Source: Helicoverpa zea (lineage: Eukaryota; Arthropoda; Insecta; Lepidoptera; Noctuidae). Taken from it: 64,000 nt of DNA. Shown here piece after piece: positions 1 to 14,400 of the stretch. The notes below the pieces were generated by a model that was not told the origin of the DNA, ran no database searches, and saw nothing but the letters and a program-made list of their open reading frames with translations. The DNA is taken from contig NC_061455.1 in the NCBI RefSeq assembly GCF_022581195.2, positions 6,444,120 to 6,508,119 of the forward strand, read 5' to 3'. The translations under genes were made by a program, and so were the position numbers. How positions within the stretch are numbered: position 1 is the first letter of the stretch; the number at the start of each line of letters is the position of its first letter.

Positions 1-3000
1 AGAACTAATCCTCGTCGCACCAGAACGTGTCGTAAGGTGACTAAAACTAGTGGGAAACTGCGGTGGCTCTACAGCTCACAGCGATATACATCTTGAGTGA
101 TATATCTAGATCTCACACTATCATTTTATTTTGTGTACTACTCGATTGCTTCAAACATGCTGTAGCTTCGATACTTAAATATTCAGCATAACAAAGTGCT
201 CGGTTATTTTGATTACCAACAAAACCAATTTCATAAAATTTAATGTTTCAAACCATTTAGTTGATGGACGAAAACCCTAAACGTGTTATAACCTAATCAA
301 AACAAGTTTCTTCTTGGAAATCGGAATAATATTGAACTGAATAGATCATGAATTATATCATTCTGTGGGATATTTAAGCAATTACATTATTCCAGAAAAT
401 AGTAGCACAATAAGTGTATCTTCTAGTCCAAGTGGCACACCCGTCAGCAGAACTAATAATTTTAAGCCACGGCGAAGGCACCCCGATAAAACTGATTTAT
501 AAAGGAGCGAATCGCGGCGAGACGTCCCTTAGATTATTAAATTACTAGTAGCACGTACATAACGCCGACCCTCTTTCAGGCACTATATGATTAATATGAA
601 TATACGATCAGTTAGGTATTTTAATCTACTTAAAGTGGTGTTATTATGAAAGTTTTCATGGTTATTTAGTAGCGGCGGGTTCGATCCGCGCCGGCCGGAG
701 CTGCTGGCTTGTTAGTTGCGGGAAGCTCGAGGAAAAGATTTATGAAGGTTACCGCGTCCCCTGCCCGACCTGGCCCAGGGGAAACCCCCCGCGGAACTAA
801 CGACGCCGTTTCGGATTTCTAGCACAATTTACACCACCGAGGGAGCAAATCGGAAATCTCGGCGAAACTTAGATGAACTACAAATTAATCAGTCCGAATG
901 AGGGGAAAGAGCCTGAATAATACAACACACTTTCTGCTCTTTCACGATTTTCCTCTCCTAATACGAGAATAAAAGGTATTTAATAGTAGCTGAATAATGA
1001 TGTTCAAGACAATTACATGCCGAAATTTTATGTCGACGTCATAAGGAAGTTGACATGACATGGCAGTTACGTAATGTAAATACGGAAGATGTTTTTATGT
1101 TCCGACAAACATCCAAAAACGTAATTATATCGGAAAGGATAAGCCGGAATATATTAATAAATTCCGGTAATACGTAGCTATGTGAAGTATATAATTTGCC
1201 GTAAATTGTCGACTTGTATTTCATCAGGCAAGTTGAAGTCAAAGCAAATAACTTAATGAAATAAGCGAGCGAGCTTGGCCTAGACGTCAGAGCTGCGCTT
1301 ATCTGGAAAATTTACTGGCTGGCTGACATTGCCATCGTCGCCTCGCAAATGCCGACTCATTTGCCAGTCCGTTTGAAAAACCCTCAGCATTAAGTAGTAA
1401 CGAATCTTTATTCAAAATACCCGCATTTATTTGAATCAGGAATAATATTATACTTAGCAAGATTAAGCACGATACTGAATAAGACACCATTTTGTAACAA
1501 AAAAATATGTATGAATATGATCTCGTGTAAAGATTCGGTGTTCCACGACTAGACTAATTATGTTAAGCTGGCAAAAAAAGGTCGTACTAATGTTTTCACT
1601 TATTCGTATTACTCCCAGTAAGGATAAAATGTTCCAGCTAATTATGTCCTAATTTATGTCTTTTGGCACCAGATCTAGATAAAAAACGAGACGATTTAAC
1701 ACGAAATCTTAGTACCTAACTTATGTGAATCATCGAACGAATTGCCTGGCAAAACCGCTTATTTTTTCGGCAAAATAATCTTCTGAGAGGCTTCCAAAAT
1801 GAAAATTATATCTTACAAATAAAACGTTGCCACAGAGATACCCTGCCTATGAACTCATAAACTCGGCGAGGTAGACGACGGTGCCGAGGGCTCCATTAAC
1901 TTTAATACCCTCATAACTACATGACGAAATTTCTACAACAGGAAAAAGCTCTTTTAATTCCGACCGCCAAGGTCTTCGACAGGGAATGACAATATTTTTA
2001 TACCGCTACAATAATGCGCAAAGGTAGTTTCACACTGTGCGCCTTGGAACGCGCCAACCGCTGCCATCTTTGTTATTCAGGCGGAGTTATTGTGTGAGGA
2101 ACGTATTGGAGGACTGTGAAATACCCTTGTGAAAACATGACCTTTGTTGTTGACCTTGTGAGCCTGACCCTTTATGTTTATTGCAGGACATGAGTTCTCA
2201 CTATTCTAGCTATGATTTTATAATCACCACAGTACGCTAAAATTTCAGCGCACATTTATTAAATCATGTCAGCAAACGAAAGTTTTCCTAATGTCTGACT
2301 TGCGTATTCAAACAAGCACAGAAAGTTTTTGTTTCTCGCTTTGTCTAAGTCCCGAAAACAGGCTACACATGCATTTTGTATTGAAAGTTCCTGCACCTCG
2401 AGAGTGAGCGAGTTTCCAGACACATGCAGTGTGTTGGATTAAATATGGCAACATCTACTGAACATGCACTGAAAATGACGGTGCTTTATGCTGTAATATT
2501 TTTTTCAGGAGGGTCTAAATCTTTGAAATATATAAGTCTGTTTTGAAATGAAAATTAAGGGACTTGTTTAAGGAGTTTTGTGTATAAAAAGTAAGCTGTG
2601 TACAATAAGCCCGTACTTAGATACAATATTTTTAAAAATGCACAACACAAAGGAACAACATTTCTTCTTTATGTTTGTGTATGTTGCAAGTAATATTTGT
2701 TTTACGGACGGCAGAATTTCAAGCAAAAGTCATCATAAGAAAATTGGTTAAACAGGGACAATAACCTCTTTGGAAACATTCAAGACAAACAGCAAATAAA
2801 GCAATGCTGACGAATAACAGAGTACAGTAATCTCATATTTCATAACTTGCATTGCAATTTCTAAGGTAAATAAGCAAGTTTCCTGTGGCGAACAAATTTC
2901 ATATCGTCATAAGCAGGTAACTGGTGAAATTCGAGTCACGTAGTCACAGCAGCAAATAATATTATGAGAGAAATCGTGTCTGGTGGGAGTATAACTTCAC

Positions 3001-5272
3001 CGGTATTCCGTCTCAGACGTGGGTGCCTGTTCTTATTATTTATACTAGCGCTGCCCGCCGGCGTCACGCGCAGATTTTCCTTGCTCAATTCATATTGTGA
3101 AACTACAAATATTTTTATGCTGAAGAGCCTGGGAAAATATTTATTGTGTTGATTTTGAATATTTATTTTCTTACAACAAAGAAATAAACACTGTTATCAA
3201 ATAACTGTTCTGTTAACATCTAAATGTTTACTACGAACCATAAATATTCATTATGATAATTTGTGGAGATATTCATTAGAAAAGTTTATTTAATGAACTC
3301 AAACTATCATTTATTCGAGCGTGATATTTTGTTAACATAATTTGACCATCTTACTGTGAAATTATTTACCTTGTTTTTTGTTTAAAGTACAAATAAGTTG
3401 TAAGAAGTGTACGTTTGTATTATGCTGTGATTGAAACGTCGTGAGCTACAGCAGTGTCGACATCTGTTGGGTCGTGAGCGAACACGCGAGCTGCGCGTTC
3501 ATTAGCGCTCTTATCTATGTATTACATCACATTGTTTCACGTTTCTTACGGTTAAATAACCAAAAACGCATACGAACTGCTAATGGTTCTAATAGATATA
3601 TGGAGAAAATATGGATGCAAGGACAGTTCCAAATAACAGAAATGAAAGCTTTGCTGAGAATCTGAAGCAAGCCGCTGTAGGCTTGTGTAAATAAACAAAC
3701 CAAAACTTGATCGTTCAATAATAATCCCGTCATTTTTAATTCAACTCAAAACCAATAACTCAATAACTCAACAAAGTGACTTCTGTTTCACAATATTTAT
3801 GTTTTGGCTAGAACGTTTGTTTTGACTAAAGCAAGCCTGACCTTCGAGTGTCGCGTAGGAAAAAAATAAAAGTAATTTAGCACGTACCAAGTTGTTTTTA
3901 GAAAAGAGCAAAGTTATCCGTGAGCTACGCCGTAGCGCGAACTGACAGCTGCTACGTGTGCTACGGCTACGACAATAAGCCATTATATTATTGGGGCCGT
4001 TAAATGAAACAAAGTTCGTGACGCATACGGCATAACTACCGAAACTGGCTAAGTTCTCAATATCTAGAAAATGTGGAGAATGTTTAATATTTGACTCGAA
4101 AATGGGAGCAGAGCCCGCATTATTTTAGTTTCTGCCTGTCTGTTTCTTGAAACAGACACTTAGCTACGTAAGTACGTGTTGCTACAGTAACGTAAAAGCG
4201 ACGTATCCACACGTTAACAAGCGAAATTTAATCTGATCCACGCCGAGATTATAATTTTGGAGTTTTAATTGGAGGTTACGTGTGTTCAATGATCGATTTG
4301 AGCTTCAGTTCGCTTAGTTCTTTCGAATGGTGCGTGTTTGCTCAGTAGTAGGTATTACGTCCGCTCGGTAAATAATGGTAAACCGAGTATTTACAGTGAC
4401 AGTAAATGTCAACAGAGTGTTCGCTTTGTACCGACTGTTAGAGCAAACAAACGTAATCCTCACCGCTTCGAGGAACAGATAGTCTTGGATGGGGGAAGGG
4501 TGAACTGAACGATGAAACATTGTTCCTCCACGAACCGGTGAATGGATTCAAGTTTGTTTTTCAATTTGTCATTCGAATTCTTACTATCGAGATTTATCAA
4601 GGTGATTTGCAAAATCAAAAACAGAATCTGGCTGTGAAATGGTGTCTCAGAGAAGGGTTTCTCAGAGAAATCTAATACAATGTATTCTTTGCTTCTGCTG
4701 AAATAAAGGTTGAACTGAATAACTTACAACTGAAGTACCTAAAACTAAAAATCCTTACAGTATGTAACTGGCTTAACAGCAAAAGTACAAAATAGGCTAT
4801 TGCTTATATATTTTACCGATCAATCAACAACAATTGTCAAATTCTAAAAGTACATCATCAATTAAAAATATATTTTTCATCACCAACACATGGTCAGTCA
4901 CACTCTAATTGGGTCAAACTTAAATAAAAAATTAAAACGCTTGCTATATAATGTTACCCCAAGAATGTTATACGTTTGTTGTAGTTAACTGGGGTACAAT
5001 AACCACTTGAACTTTCGTGTATAACGCTCATAAAATTATCACAAAGTTACGGCGAAACTTAGAACAAGCTGTTAGTAAATTGATCCTAAAACAGAGGCGC
5101 GTATTTAACAGTACATAGTTTTAAATAACGCTGTGAAAGTGTTTTGTTTACGGTGCTATTTAGTTAAAAGTATATGTTATAATTTGCTCGTGTGGAATGT
5201 ATAAATATGTAATTGAATTAGTCCAAGTTTTTTATTCATGGTTTGAAGAAATACATTAGTCAAACTATTTTC
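1..5272. other. Gene-free AT-rich sequence
   Basis: No gene recognised. A GC-rich patch at 660-830 contains a B-box-like GGTTCGATCCG (678-688) without a matching A box. A cluster of CTACG motifs lies at 3920-3972. Short frames here are spurious. Confidence 0.5.
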
Positions 5273-5275
5273 TAA

Positions 5276-5462
5276 CAGCCAGTTTCTTCATCAAAAGTTA
5301 AAGCCAAAGTTAAAGTCAAAGTAATGTCTAAAGTAAAAGTAACGGTCAAATTCAATTTTTCTATTAGTTTTGCTGTCACTTTAGCCTTGAAAAAACGAAT
5401 TTGACCGTTACTTTTATTTTAGACATTACTTTAACTTTAACTTTTGATGAAGAAACTGGCCG
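5276..5462. mobile_element. MITE with ~70-bp terminal inverted repeats and TAA target duplication
   Basis: Termini are CAGCCAGTTTCTTCATC at the left and its near-complement at the right (CGGCCAGTTTC read inward). Arms of about 70 bp pair closely, the left arm carrying about 12 extra bases in its AAAGTTAAAG region; a loop of about 45 bases separates them. TAA at 5273-5275 and 5463-5465 is the three-base duplication typical of PIF/Harbinger elements, so a non-autonomous Harbinger-type MITE is inferred. Confidence 0.88.
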
Positions 5463-5465
5463 TAA

Positions 5466-8159
5466 GCCAGATATTCTAGACTGAATTTAATAAAATATAT
5501 ACTGTCTGAATCCTATAAACCTACCTTTCCATAGTTTAGCGAGTATTACAATCTAAACATTCCAAAGTTGGCAAAGATTTCAAGGTAACTTTTTACTAGG
5601 TCACTAGAAAAGGCCCTAGCTCCAAGCACGTTTCGTCAACTCAAGTGATTATAACTTATTAGTAAAGTTTAGACACGGCCAAAGTCATCTGATTAATGAG
5701 AACTTTCATTTTCAGGTGTACCTATTAAAATTTAATTTTAAAACGATAAAGAACACTCATCTGATCTTAAAAGTTCTATGCAATTAATACTTTTTAATGA
5801 ATTTCGAAGTAGGCTTACAATAATTTTTAAAAAGGTCTTGATTCGATTGACACACGAAGGACAGAAAAAGATATCGAATATCTGATATTTCATGCATGCA
5901 ACAATGAACTCTCCGTACAGTTTATAATCCCCTATAGATACTTTTACTACCTATAACTTTGCGTTACCCTTTAATTTAATAAAGTAGTGGTCAATACTCA
6001 CGAAGTACTCCTTCGGGTATTAAAATGAGCCCTCTAAATTATGAAAATATAAACACGCCCATAAAACACAAAAGTTTATTTTAACACTGAAATTTTAATA
6101 CAACTACTAATTATTCCTTTGCGTTGGTATATTTTATGTTTAATAATAGTACTTATGTATGTGTATTTTGCTTTTACCTTTGACATAACGAGTCCCTGTG
6201 GTCAATGTTTGCATAGGTTCTACCATACCGGGTGTATATGGCACGTAGTGAAAGCACGACGATACCCGACGAGGGTAATTAAAGAAAAACAAGTGGCGTC
6301 TGGTCAGTTTCCACTTGGCAGCTGAAGTGGACGGTCGTAATTGCTTAATTCCCATTTACACTCAATATCCGCGAATCCTGTTCCGAGTACTCGAACCATA
6401 ATTAGGAGGTCGGGACACGTGTTCAACTGGTCTGTGTATTATCTTTTCGTTCGTTTCTTTGTACCGACGCTAACAATAGATATTAATTTTTGCTCTTTTA
6501 TTTTCTCTTTCTGCACTCCGTAGTTTTCATTTGTGCATCAAAAATATATGTACATGTATAGTTTCCACATATTTCAGACAAAAGGTGTGCGGTCCGAGAC
6601 TTAAAAGGAATTTTAGATCGGAACATTTTGTTCGGAGTTTTATGTAAAGTTTAGAATATAGAGAAAATCTTATTCTTCTCTTGCATCAGCTTTCCTTCAA
6701 CTTGTAAAAGAATTTCTTGTATAATATCGTTTCTATAACTTTATAGCAGATAACTTTATTCCATTTTTATCGAGCTTACACCTAAATGATGGCTCTTTAA
6801 CAGACAAATCAATGTTACAGGAAAACATTATATAAAACGCATAATATGGCTCAACATTATCATTATCATAATATATTATATACCTATGTATATTAGTGAT
6901 GACGATCTAGTATCCTGGCTCATACAAACGTATTACAAATTAACTTCAATACCCAAGCTAGTTCTATTCTAGAAATTATTACCCCACCTCATTTTTAGTC
7001 ATGCTATTTCCGTAGAGTTGGTCGAATAACTAATTATTATTAGTATGTTAATAGCGGTCACGACAGGCAGGACTTAGGCGACAACTTGATACCATTTAGA
7101 CTGGCTAGGTTTTGTATGAACAGGCTATATTAAATGAATGTTAGCGAGCTTGTAAAGAAAAGTTCAAAAAATTCTAGATATCAAGGTCGGGCATTAACCT
7201 TTTATAATTTAAAAAACACTCAACTTTATGAAGTATTTTATAAATAGGACTAAATTGAATATTGAGCGGAGATGAGATACATAGTAGGTAGAGGACAAAT
7301 TGAAAATACATCGATAAACTAAATGATCGTGTTTTAAATAGGTATAAATCGAAAAGTACTCTGACATTAAAATAGATAGGAACCTATTTACTGCAGTGTT
7401 TACCATAGAAAAGACAGCTAAACCACAATGCATGCTCTCGGCAATGGCTTGTGTCAGCTGTCAAGTAAGCCCCATTCACGGGGTCGTGAATGGGAGTCAG
7501 CTACCACCAGGATTGACATTCGATTAAGTATCGCTGTGCACACAAGGGAAATAAGCGTAATGATACGTTTTTAAGTCCGCAATCTGATTCCGTGACTCCA
7601 TGGGGAAAAGAGTTACGAATGTTTTATGGGTATATGGAGAAATCTTTAGCTTTTGATATCCTGTTTAATATATGTACAATAAGTAATGTAAAAAGCAGTG
7701 ATTTTATTTATTTAGTGTTAGGTTGCTCTATTTTACTATAATGATAGCCGTGGTCAAATCGAGGATTTGAAAACTGAAAATGGTTCAGTTATTGTTACAA
7801 CTAAATGATAGAACTCGGCGTTACTACTTAGGTACTTACAGGCCGGTAACAAAACAAAATCTAATACTTAGGATAGAATGTTAGGAGTGAAATGCGTTTA
7901 CTTGTAGAAGACCACAGCTTCCACAACAGATTAAGCAACTAAGCCAGCAAAGCTGAGCTATTTTACAGCTAAATACTGCGTTTGAGTCCTCTTTTAATGA
8001 AAAAGTATTTAACACAAACAAATAGAGTAATAGAGAAACAAGTATTATATACTGTTAGGAAGCAGTTATAATTTCAACAATGTAGGCAATACATTAATTG
8101 CGCTTGCAACGATAATATCAAGGAACCAGTTAATCATTACAGTTTTTCACAATTATAAA
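5466..8159. other. Gene-free AT-rich sequence
   Basis: Apart from the small hairpin at 7471-7494 I see nothing to annotate. Confidence 0.5.
7471..7494. repeat. Small hairpin CCCATTCAC / GTGAATGGG
   Basis: Nine-base perfect arms around the six-base loop GGGGTC. There is no T run after it and no neighbouring gene, so no function is assigned. Confidence 0.6.
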
Positions 8160-8425
8160 TATAAATAAAAAATGTCGGGACAACTTTTCATACACGGTTG
8201 GTTAGCCCCAAGGTAAGTTATTAATTAACTTGTGTTATGGGTAATAACACAACTGATAAACTACATATAGCTACACATGTACATATTTATAAATACATAT
8301 TGTAACACCCAGACCACGGCCAACAAGCATGCTCATCACACAAATGTCGATCGAACCGGGAATCGAACCCGGGACCTCAGATTCGGCAGTCCGGCTTGGT
8401 GGCCATTGCGCCATAGAGGTCGTCG
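8160..8425 (-). mobile_element. Lepidopteran tRNA-headed SINE, second family
   Basis: On the minus strand a tRNA-like head has A box TGGCGCAATGG (8413-8403) and B box GGTTCGATTCC (about 8369-8359). It is followed by TTTGTGTGATGAGCATG, a TGTATTTATAAATATG core, an ACCCATAACACAAG segment and an A/T-rich tail. This order is typical of very abundant moth and butterfly SINEs. Ends are approximate and no clean target duplication remains. Confidence 0.85.
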
Positions 8426-11400
8426 AATTAAATAATCTGATCAGAATAAATAATTTATTAATTTAAAATAAGACGGTCATTTCGCTTTGGCACAGGCTTA
8501 ACATTCTAATTCGAAGCGAGATAAAAACATGCAAATTCCTAGTACTCACAGTGAGTAAGGAATCCAAACTTTTTGTCCTAACAGTGGACAGGATAAACAC
8601 ACATGGCAATTTTAAATTCTACTCTAAAGGCTATCGGGGCGACAAACGTGACTGGCGCGATGCCACGCCACCAATTTTTCCAACAAATATTTTTAAAGCT
8701 TTCGATATATAGATAAAAATAACACCATAGATCGGTATAGATATACAAATAATGCCATAAACTGTTGCAGAAAAACATTTCGTTAAATGCTTGCTTAAAA
8801 TTTTTAAGGATGAAATAAGACACTTCACAAGACGTGTACTACAATTGTGTCTATTTATACATACCTGTATTTAATCCACAGTAAACAGATAAAGCATTTT
8901 CTGACACAAATGTTGATATTAGTCGAACATTTTGCGCAGATTACGAAAATGGTCACTCGTCGATAAACTGACCACAGATATGCGGTTGCTAATAAATCGA
9001 TCTCCCTACTATTGGTACCAAACCAACGTTACTAAAAGCTAGCTATAAAATGCCTAACCAAATACGAAGGACGAGTTTATCGAAACCAAAACCTAATTTA
9101 GTATCCCAAGGCTCGCGGCTTATGCAAATGGTAATCACATAGCGAAAAATTAAACAGTCTCGCCGTCGCCGCACTTCGTGTGTCAACTCCCATCTGACAA
9201 CTTCATTATATCGCCGAGTTCATTAAGATGTTAATTAGTTTTAGCATATACTCATACGACGTACGTATGGGCACGTTCAAAGCCATGGCCACTTACAGAA
9301 GCAAAACGTAAGCATACTCGTATTTCTTCACGTCTTGAGTAGAATGTTATTTTTTTGGCGCCTACAATGTTTATTATAAAACAATGTTTGTACAGTTACT
9401 AACAAAGTCCTAGACTTAAAATTGCTTTAGTTTAGTTACGTTAAATAAGTATTTTTCATAAACTCAACCGAATCCTATATGACTTTAGTTATTCAATTTT
9501 TCGTCGTACATCTTTATATATTTTTTTATATAAACATACAATTAATAAGATCACGCATATGTGATAATTAGTCGGCCTCATCCTTGTTCGCGCGCTGTTG
9601 CAGAGTGGCAGTGGCAGCGCGACGCGGTAACAAATGATCAACTAATCTTATGGAGATGAGCGGTAGCGGCGATACGCTCCCACATTTGCATTCCATTCCC
9701 AAACCCACCCCATTATACACGATCCTAACCATTTCTTTATCAACTAACTCAACGTAGGAACAACTAATGTCCTTCGTTCCCCTCTTTATTTCATATTACC
9801 CCATTATGAACGGTTGCGCGCCGAAATAGAAACCGCAAAAGGTTATGTTGCGTTGTCATGATACCCACAGCGAGCGATCGGTATCACAATTATAAAGCGA
9901 GTTTCCAATTAGCTAAACAAAGGAGCCGACCAATAGTTAGAATTAAATATAGAGGAAATGGAATATTACGACGCTAATTGGTCGCACAACAGTACATATG
10001 CCGCCGTAGCATGTCAATTAAAATTGGTTTTACTCGCGTTAAAACAACGTTGATCGGGTAGAACGCGCACCAATTAATCTCATAAATTGTATAAACAGTT
10101 TGGTCACATACAAAGTACCTATTTTGTTATTTACAGGGCAAGTATGATTACGCAAATTCTGATAACTACCTACTCTTTTAGAGTTTGACGACATTGATTC
10201 TATAACAGAGATAAGCCAGGATGGATGGCTCGATATTAAAAAGTCGTTAAATATTCGTTAGGAAATGAAATATTGCCAAGCCCTAGTATTAGAACCATGC
10301 CCTATTTGGCTTCTTTGTTAATTGTTAGACAAGAGTGATTGGTATACTTAAAAGAAAAACAGATAGGTTATCAAAATAAAGATGAGACAGACATGCGAAA
10401 CAAGCTAAGTATTTCTAGCAGTAAAAGAACTACGAAAGAAGTATATTTAAGTTCTTTTCTCAAGTCATAACATAATGACTTTGTATTGACTGTTAGTCGA
10501 AAAAGTTTCGTGTCCAATAGACCGTCCAGTATTTTATTTCGAGATCGACGGCTCGAGACAAGAGCAATACGCTACGAGACGTGTTCGAACGTGTTACCCT
10601 TTTCAGTTCCTCACGTCATGAAATTTTATAGTTGGCACGATACCTATAAAATTATAAATATCTTTCAGAAACCGATAGGCCAGACAAAAAATAAACATGA
10701 AACTGGTCTGCCACTTATTTGTTTGACAGGATTTAGGAAATATAATGGAAGAGAACTTTTGAAAATAAAAGAATTGATTTAAAATAGAAGAGTGTATCAA
10801 TTTAAGCCGTCAAACACTTACTGATACATGAATCACTACTACTCATTACTTATTTACTGGATGTAATAACAATCACAGAATTGTCACCTCATAAAGTTAG
10901 CAGTCTAAAAAATACACCTCGTACAAAATCACGACACCAATCATTCATTCTATGATCAAAAGAAAACAACAGAAGTAAACATCAAATTAAAAACAAAGTA
11001 AACACACAAAAAACATATCAATTCCTTCAACAAACATTGTCCATCGTTTTATACTAATAATAAAACGAGTGCACATAAGTTTGAAAAACACATTGGCCTA
11101 GTCCGATGGTAATAGTCGAGTGATTAGTGGCATCGGACAGCAGTCATTAGCACTGGGCGTGTACGAATGTTTTCAAACACGGCCATACTGCATGCTACTA
11201 ATTACTATTACCCGTATACGGAAATGTCAATTGTCTTTAATAAACCAAAATGTTGGGTAGGAAATATTTGTGAGTAAAGCGCCCGCATTTAATTTGGTGC
11301 AGATTAATCAATTTATTGTAAAGTAGAGGTAGTTCATTTAATATTCAGGAGACTCGATTCCTTGTCTTATTTATGTTTTTGTATATATAAAAAGTATATA

Positions 11401-14400
11401 GAAATGTGGTAATTTTCCAGTGTCATTATTTTGATTAACGACGCCAATTAAGGAAATTCTTCTGTTTTACTGTACCTTTTTCAACTTCCAGTTATAAAAC
11501 AGAACAATCTTAGTTTATCTGATTGTCTTCATTCGTGCATTGAAACTCTATTCCAATATACAGGAAGGTGTAAATAAACGATTTCAAAAGCAGAACCCAG
11601 TTCAACGTCCATTGATGGTTTAGAAATTCCTTTGTTGAACCTCTTGAACGTAAATAGAGCCTTGAATGTTGAAATGTTGCCAATGCCAAGGCTTATTGTT
11701 TACAGAAGCAATGTAAAGCCACCTGTTACTTGAATCAGTCTGCAGGAATAGGGTTTAATACAACGAATATCGGATAATCTCACTAATTAAGCAACGAATT
11801 AAATGAACATCGCGTAGCCTATTGTGAAACGTCCTGTGTAAACGTAGCACGTTATCGATATACAGTCGAATGCTGCACGATTAAGGTTTTACTATCACAC
11901 GAGGGACAAGCAGGCCTCGGACCACAATATTTGCCAAAACAAAATTGAACTCTAAATCTTGTGTAAAGAGTCTGATGTAGCATGTTTTTGCCAGAAATTA
12001 ATTGGTGCTAGCACTGTTTCACTAATTCGTTCACGCTCTTCTGGAACCGAACTGTTTAGGCATTATCATGCAATTTTAGACTCTGTGCGTACGGGTAAGA
12101 ATTTATTTTTATTCCATACATATGAATTAGCTAAATCAACAAGAATGACGATTGGACATTTTTATTCAAATATTTTAAATCACTCAGTTCCAGTATTTTT
12201 TTAACTATGACACTCAATACTTTTGAATAAAACTACGAATGTATGTAATGCGCTTTAAAAATTGGTAAGTTAATTAAAATAAAAAACATCAGACAAAAGA
12301 CAAATTAAATACATAGGTATTGATAGTTCATCCTACAAGTCTTTCTACGCTCTATGAATGGACGTACTTTTCCTGCCTAATATTACTGGCAATACAATAT
12401 TTCGTTACAAAATTCAGTACCATCATTCAATTTGACGGTATACAATTTGTTCTATGCATTATTGGGGCTCGCCATTTATAATGCAAATCATTATCACGCG
12501 TTCATTTAGCGTTTGAACACAAAATGAACAGCGCAGCTTGTTTTACGCTAAGTGCGTTAGCTGGGTGTGTGACAATCAATCAATTACTTGGAGATAAATC
12601 AATGAGTGTCAATTATTATGAACAAATACATAGCGTGGGAGTTCAATGCGCCCTTTCTTGGTAATTATTCGAAAGCGGTGGAGGGCGTTTAGAAAATTTA
12701 ATATTATAAATAAATTTTTTAAATAAATTTTTAATAGAGGTTGATTACATGCTTTTGCAATTCAGTAGGAAGAATGTCTGCAGCCAACCTTCAAGGTTTG
12801 AATCGAGCGTGAAGTGATATTGAGATAGATCATTTCCTTATGTCTTCATTTATTGCTTGAATTCCATTTGCGCTGTATGACATAAGTTTCACCTTAGTCT
12901 TCACCTAATATCTTCAAGAATAACCATCAAAATCTTAGTTAAGTCTTATTTAATATCAATTCATAGCAACAGTTGTACGTGACGTTTTCAAGAGCGACAT
13001 TTCTGCATCCGACATCTGAGTTATATATCCTTTGCTTGATGCTGAGCGACTGCTGTCTAGCCGTGCCTCTGGGAAATCTGCCTCGTGATAAAACTCTAAG
13101 CCCAATGGGATTATAATCCTTGTAAGACCAGTGCAAAACGTATTTAAAAATGCTTGTCCGTTTGTCCTTTTGACAATTTTTATGGAATTATTTAGAGCCT
13201 TGATTTATTTAATAGTCAGTTGTGTATATTAAGATAGCCCTAGTTAGTATCATAAGCAGTCGATCTTCGACACCAAAAAGTATTATCAAAGGGGGCATTT
13301 TATCGTTTATGTAAATAGTTCATTGCCAGAATTTCTCTTATGGTAATACAAAGTTCAGGTAAGTATATCACATCGGCTGACGAATCGATAAAAGATGATT
13401 TTTAAATTAATTATTCCACAAAAACGGCTCATTCGTAATATCGATCCATTCCCGATGGTTTTTTCCTTTCTGGGTTCATTATTTCCTTAAATGTTTACTA
13501 CATTTAAGTAGGGAGCGGTCAAAGCAAGAATGAAACGTTGCAGCTTGGTGCAGCTTTACATAATTATGTCAAGCGATGACGTGATTAACTTTCCTCATTT
13601 CATTACCCTGATTCTTATCCTCCTTAAGCAAGAGACAGCAATATTTACAAGTAGGTATATTACTGTGATGTATATAAGTTAGAGTTATTTATAAGTATAT
13701 AAACTGTATGTTGCAAAAACTACCTACTAATAAATGTATGCCGTGTTCCACGCCGATCCCCACAGAACTGCCAACCTCAAGTTATTTGAATTGAAAGTTG
13801 GCTTCAAATAGCATACAGTAAGTTGGCAATACTATGAAGAAAATATAGCTATTTCCAGCTCACGATTTACATTTAATGACAGCTCCTTTGCAGTATTACT
13901 TAGTGTTAAACAAAGGCAGTATTAGAGTTTCTTAATATTTCTTTGTATTAAGGATATGGTAACCCTTTTTTGTAATTTGTGTTTTGAAACAAATTTTCTT
14001 ACGGCAAACTTATTATACAGTAGTAAAATCATGGAGACTTCCACTGACATAGAAAAAATAATTTATAAGAACTCTCACTATTAAATGACGAAGGACTCAT
14101 CTTTTAAATAGGAGAAAGATGTTCACAAAAAATTCTCAGAAGAAAGGGTTACAACTGGCATTACTTCAGGTTACAAGACCAAGCTATTACTACAAAAACC
14201 ATATAAATTAATTAAATAAGTCCGCGATGATCTTTTAAATATCTAAACGCTATTCTCAGTTTTCTCTGTTCCGTGTTTGAGCAATTCCGTCTGAAATACG
14301 AGGTCATTGTTGGTGGCACCGACGGCGTTGGAAACTGAAGGGTGGGGGGGGAGTTGGGGGGCGGTACCAGCAACACCACTAGTGGGAAGAGGGGAGCACC

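Noticed and set aside
678..688. B-box-like GGTTCGATCCG suggesting a tRNA or SINE
   Set aside because: No A box at proper distance and no cloverleaf or SINE body around it.
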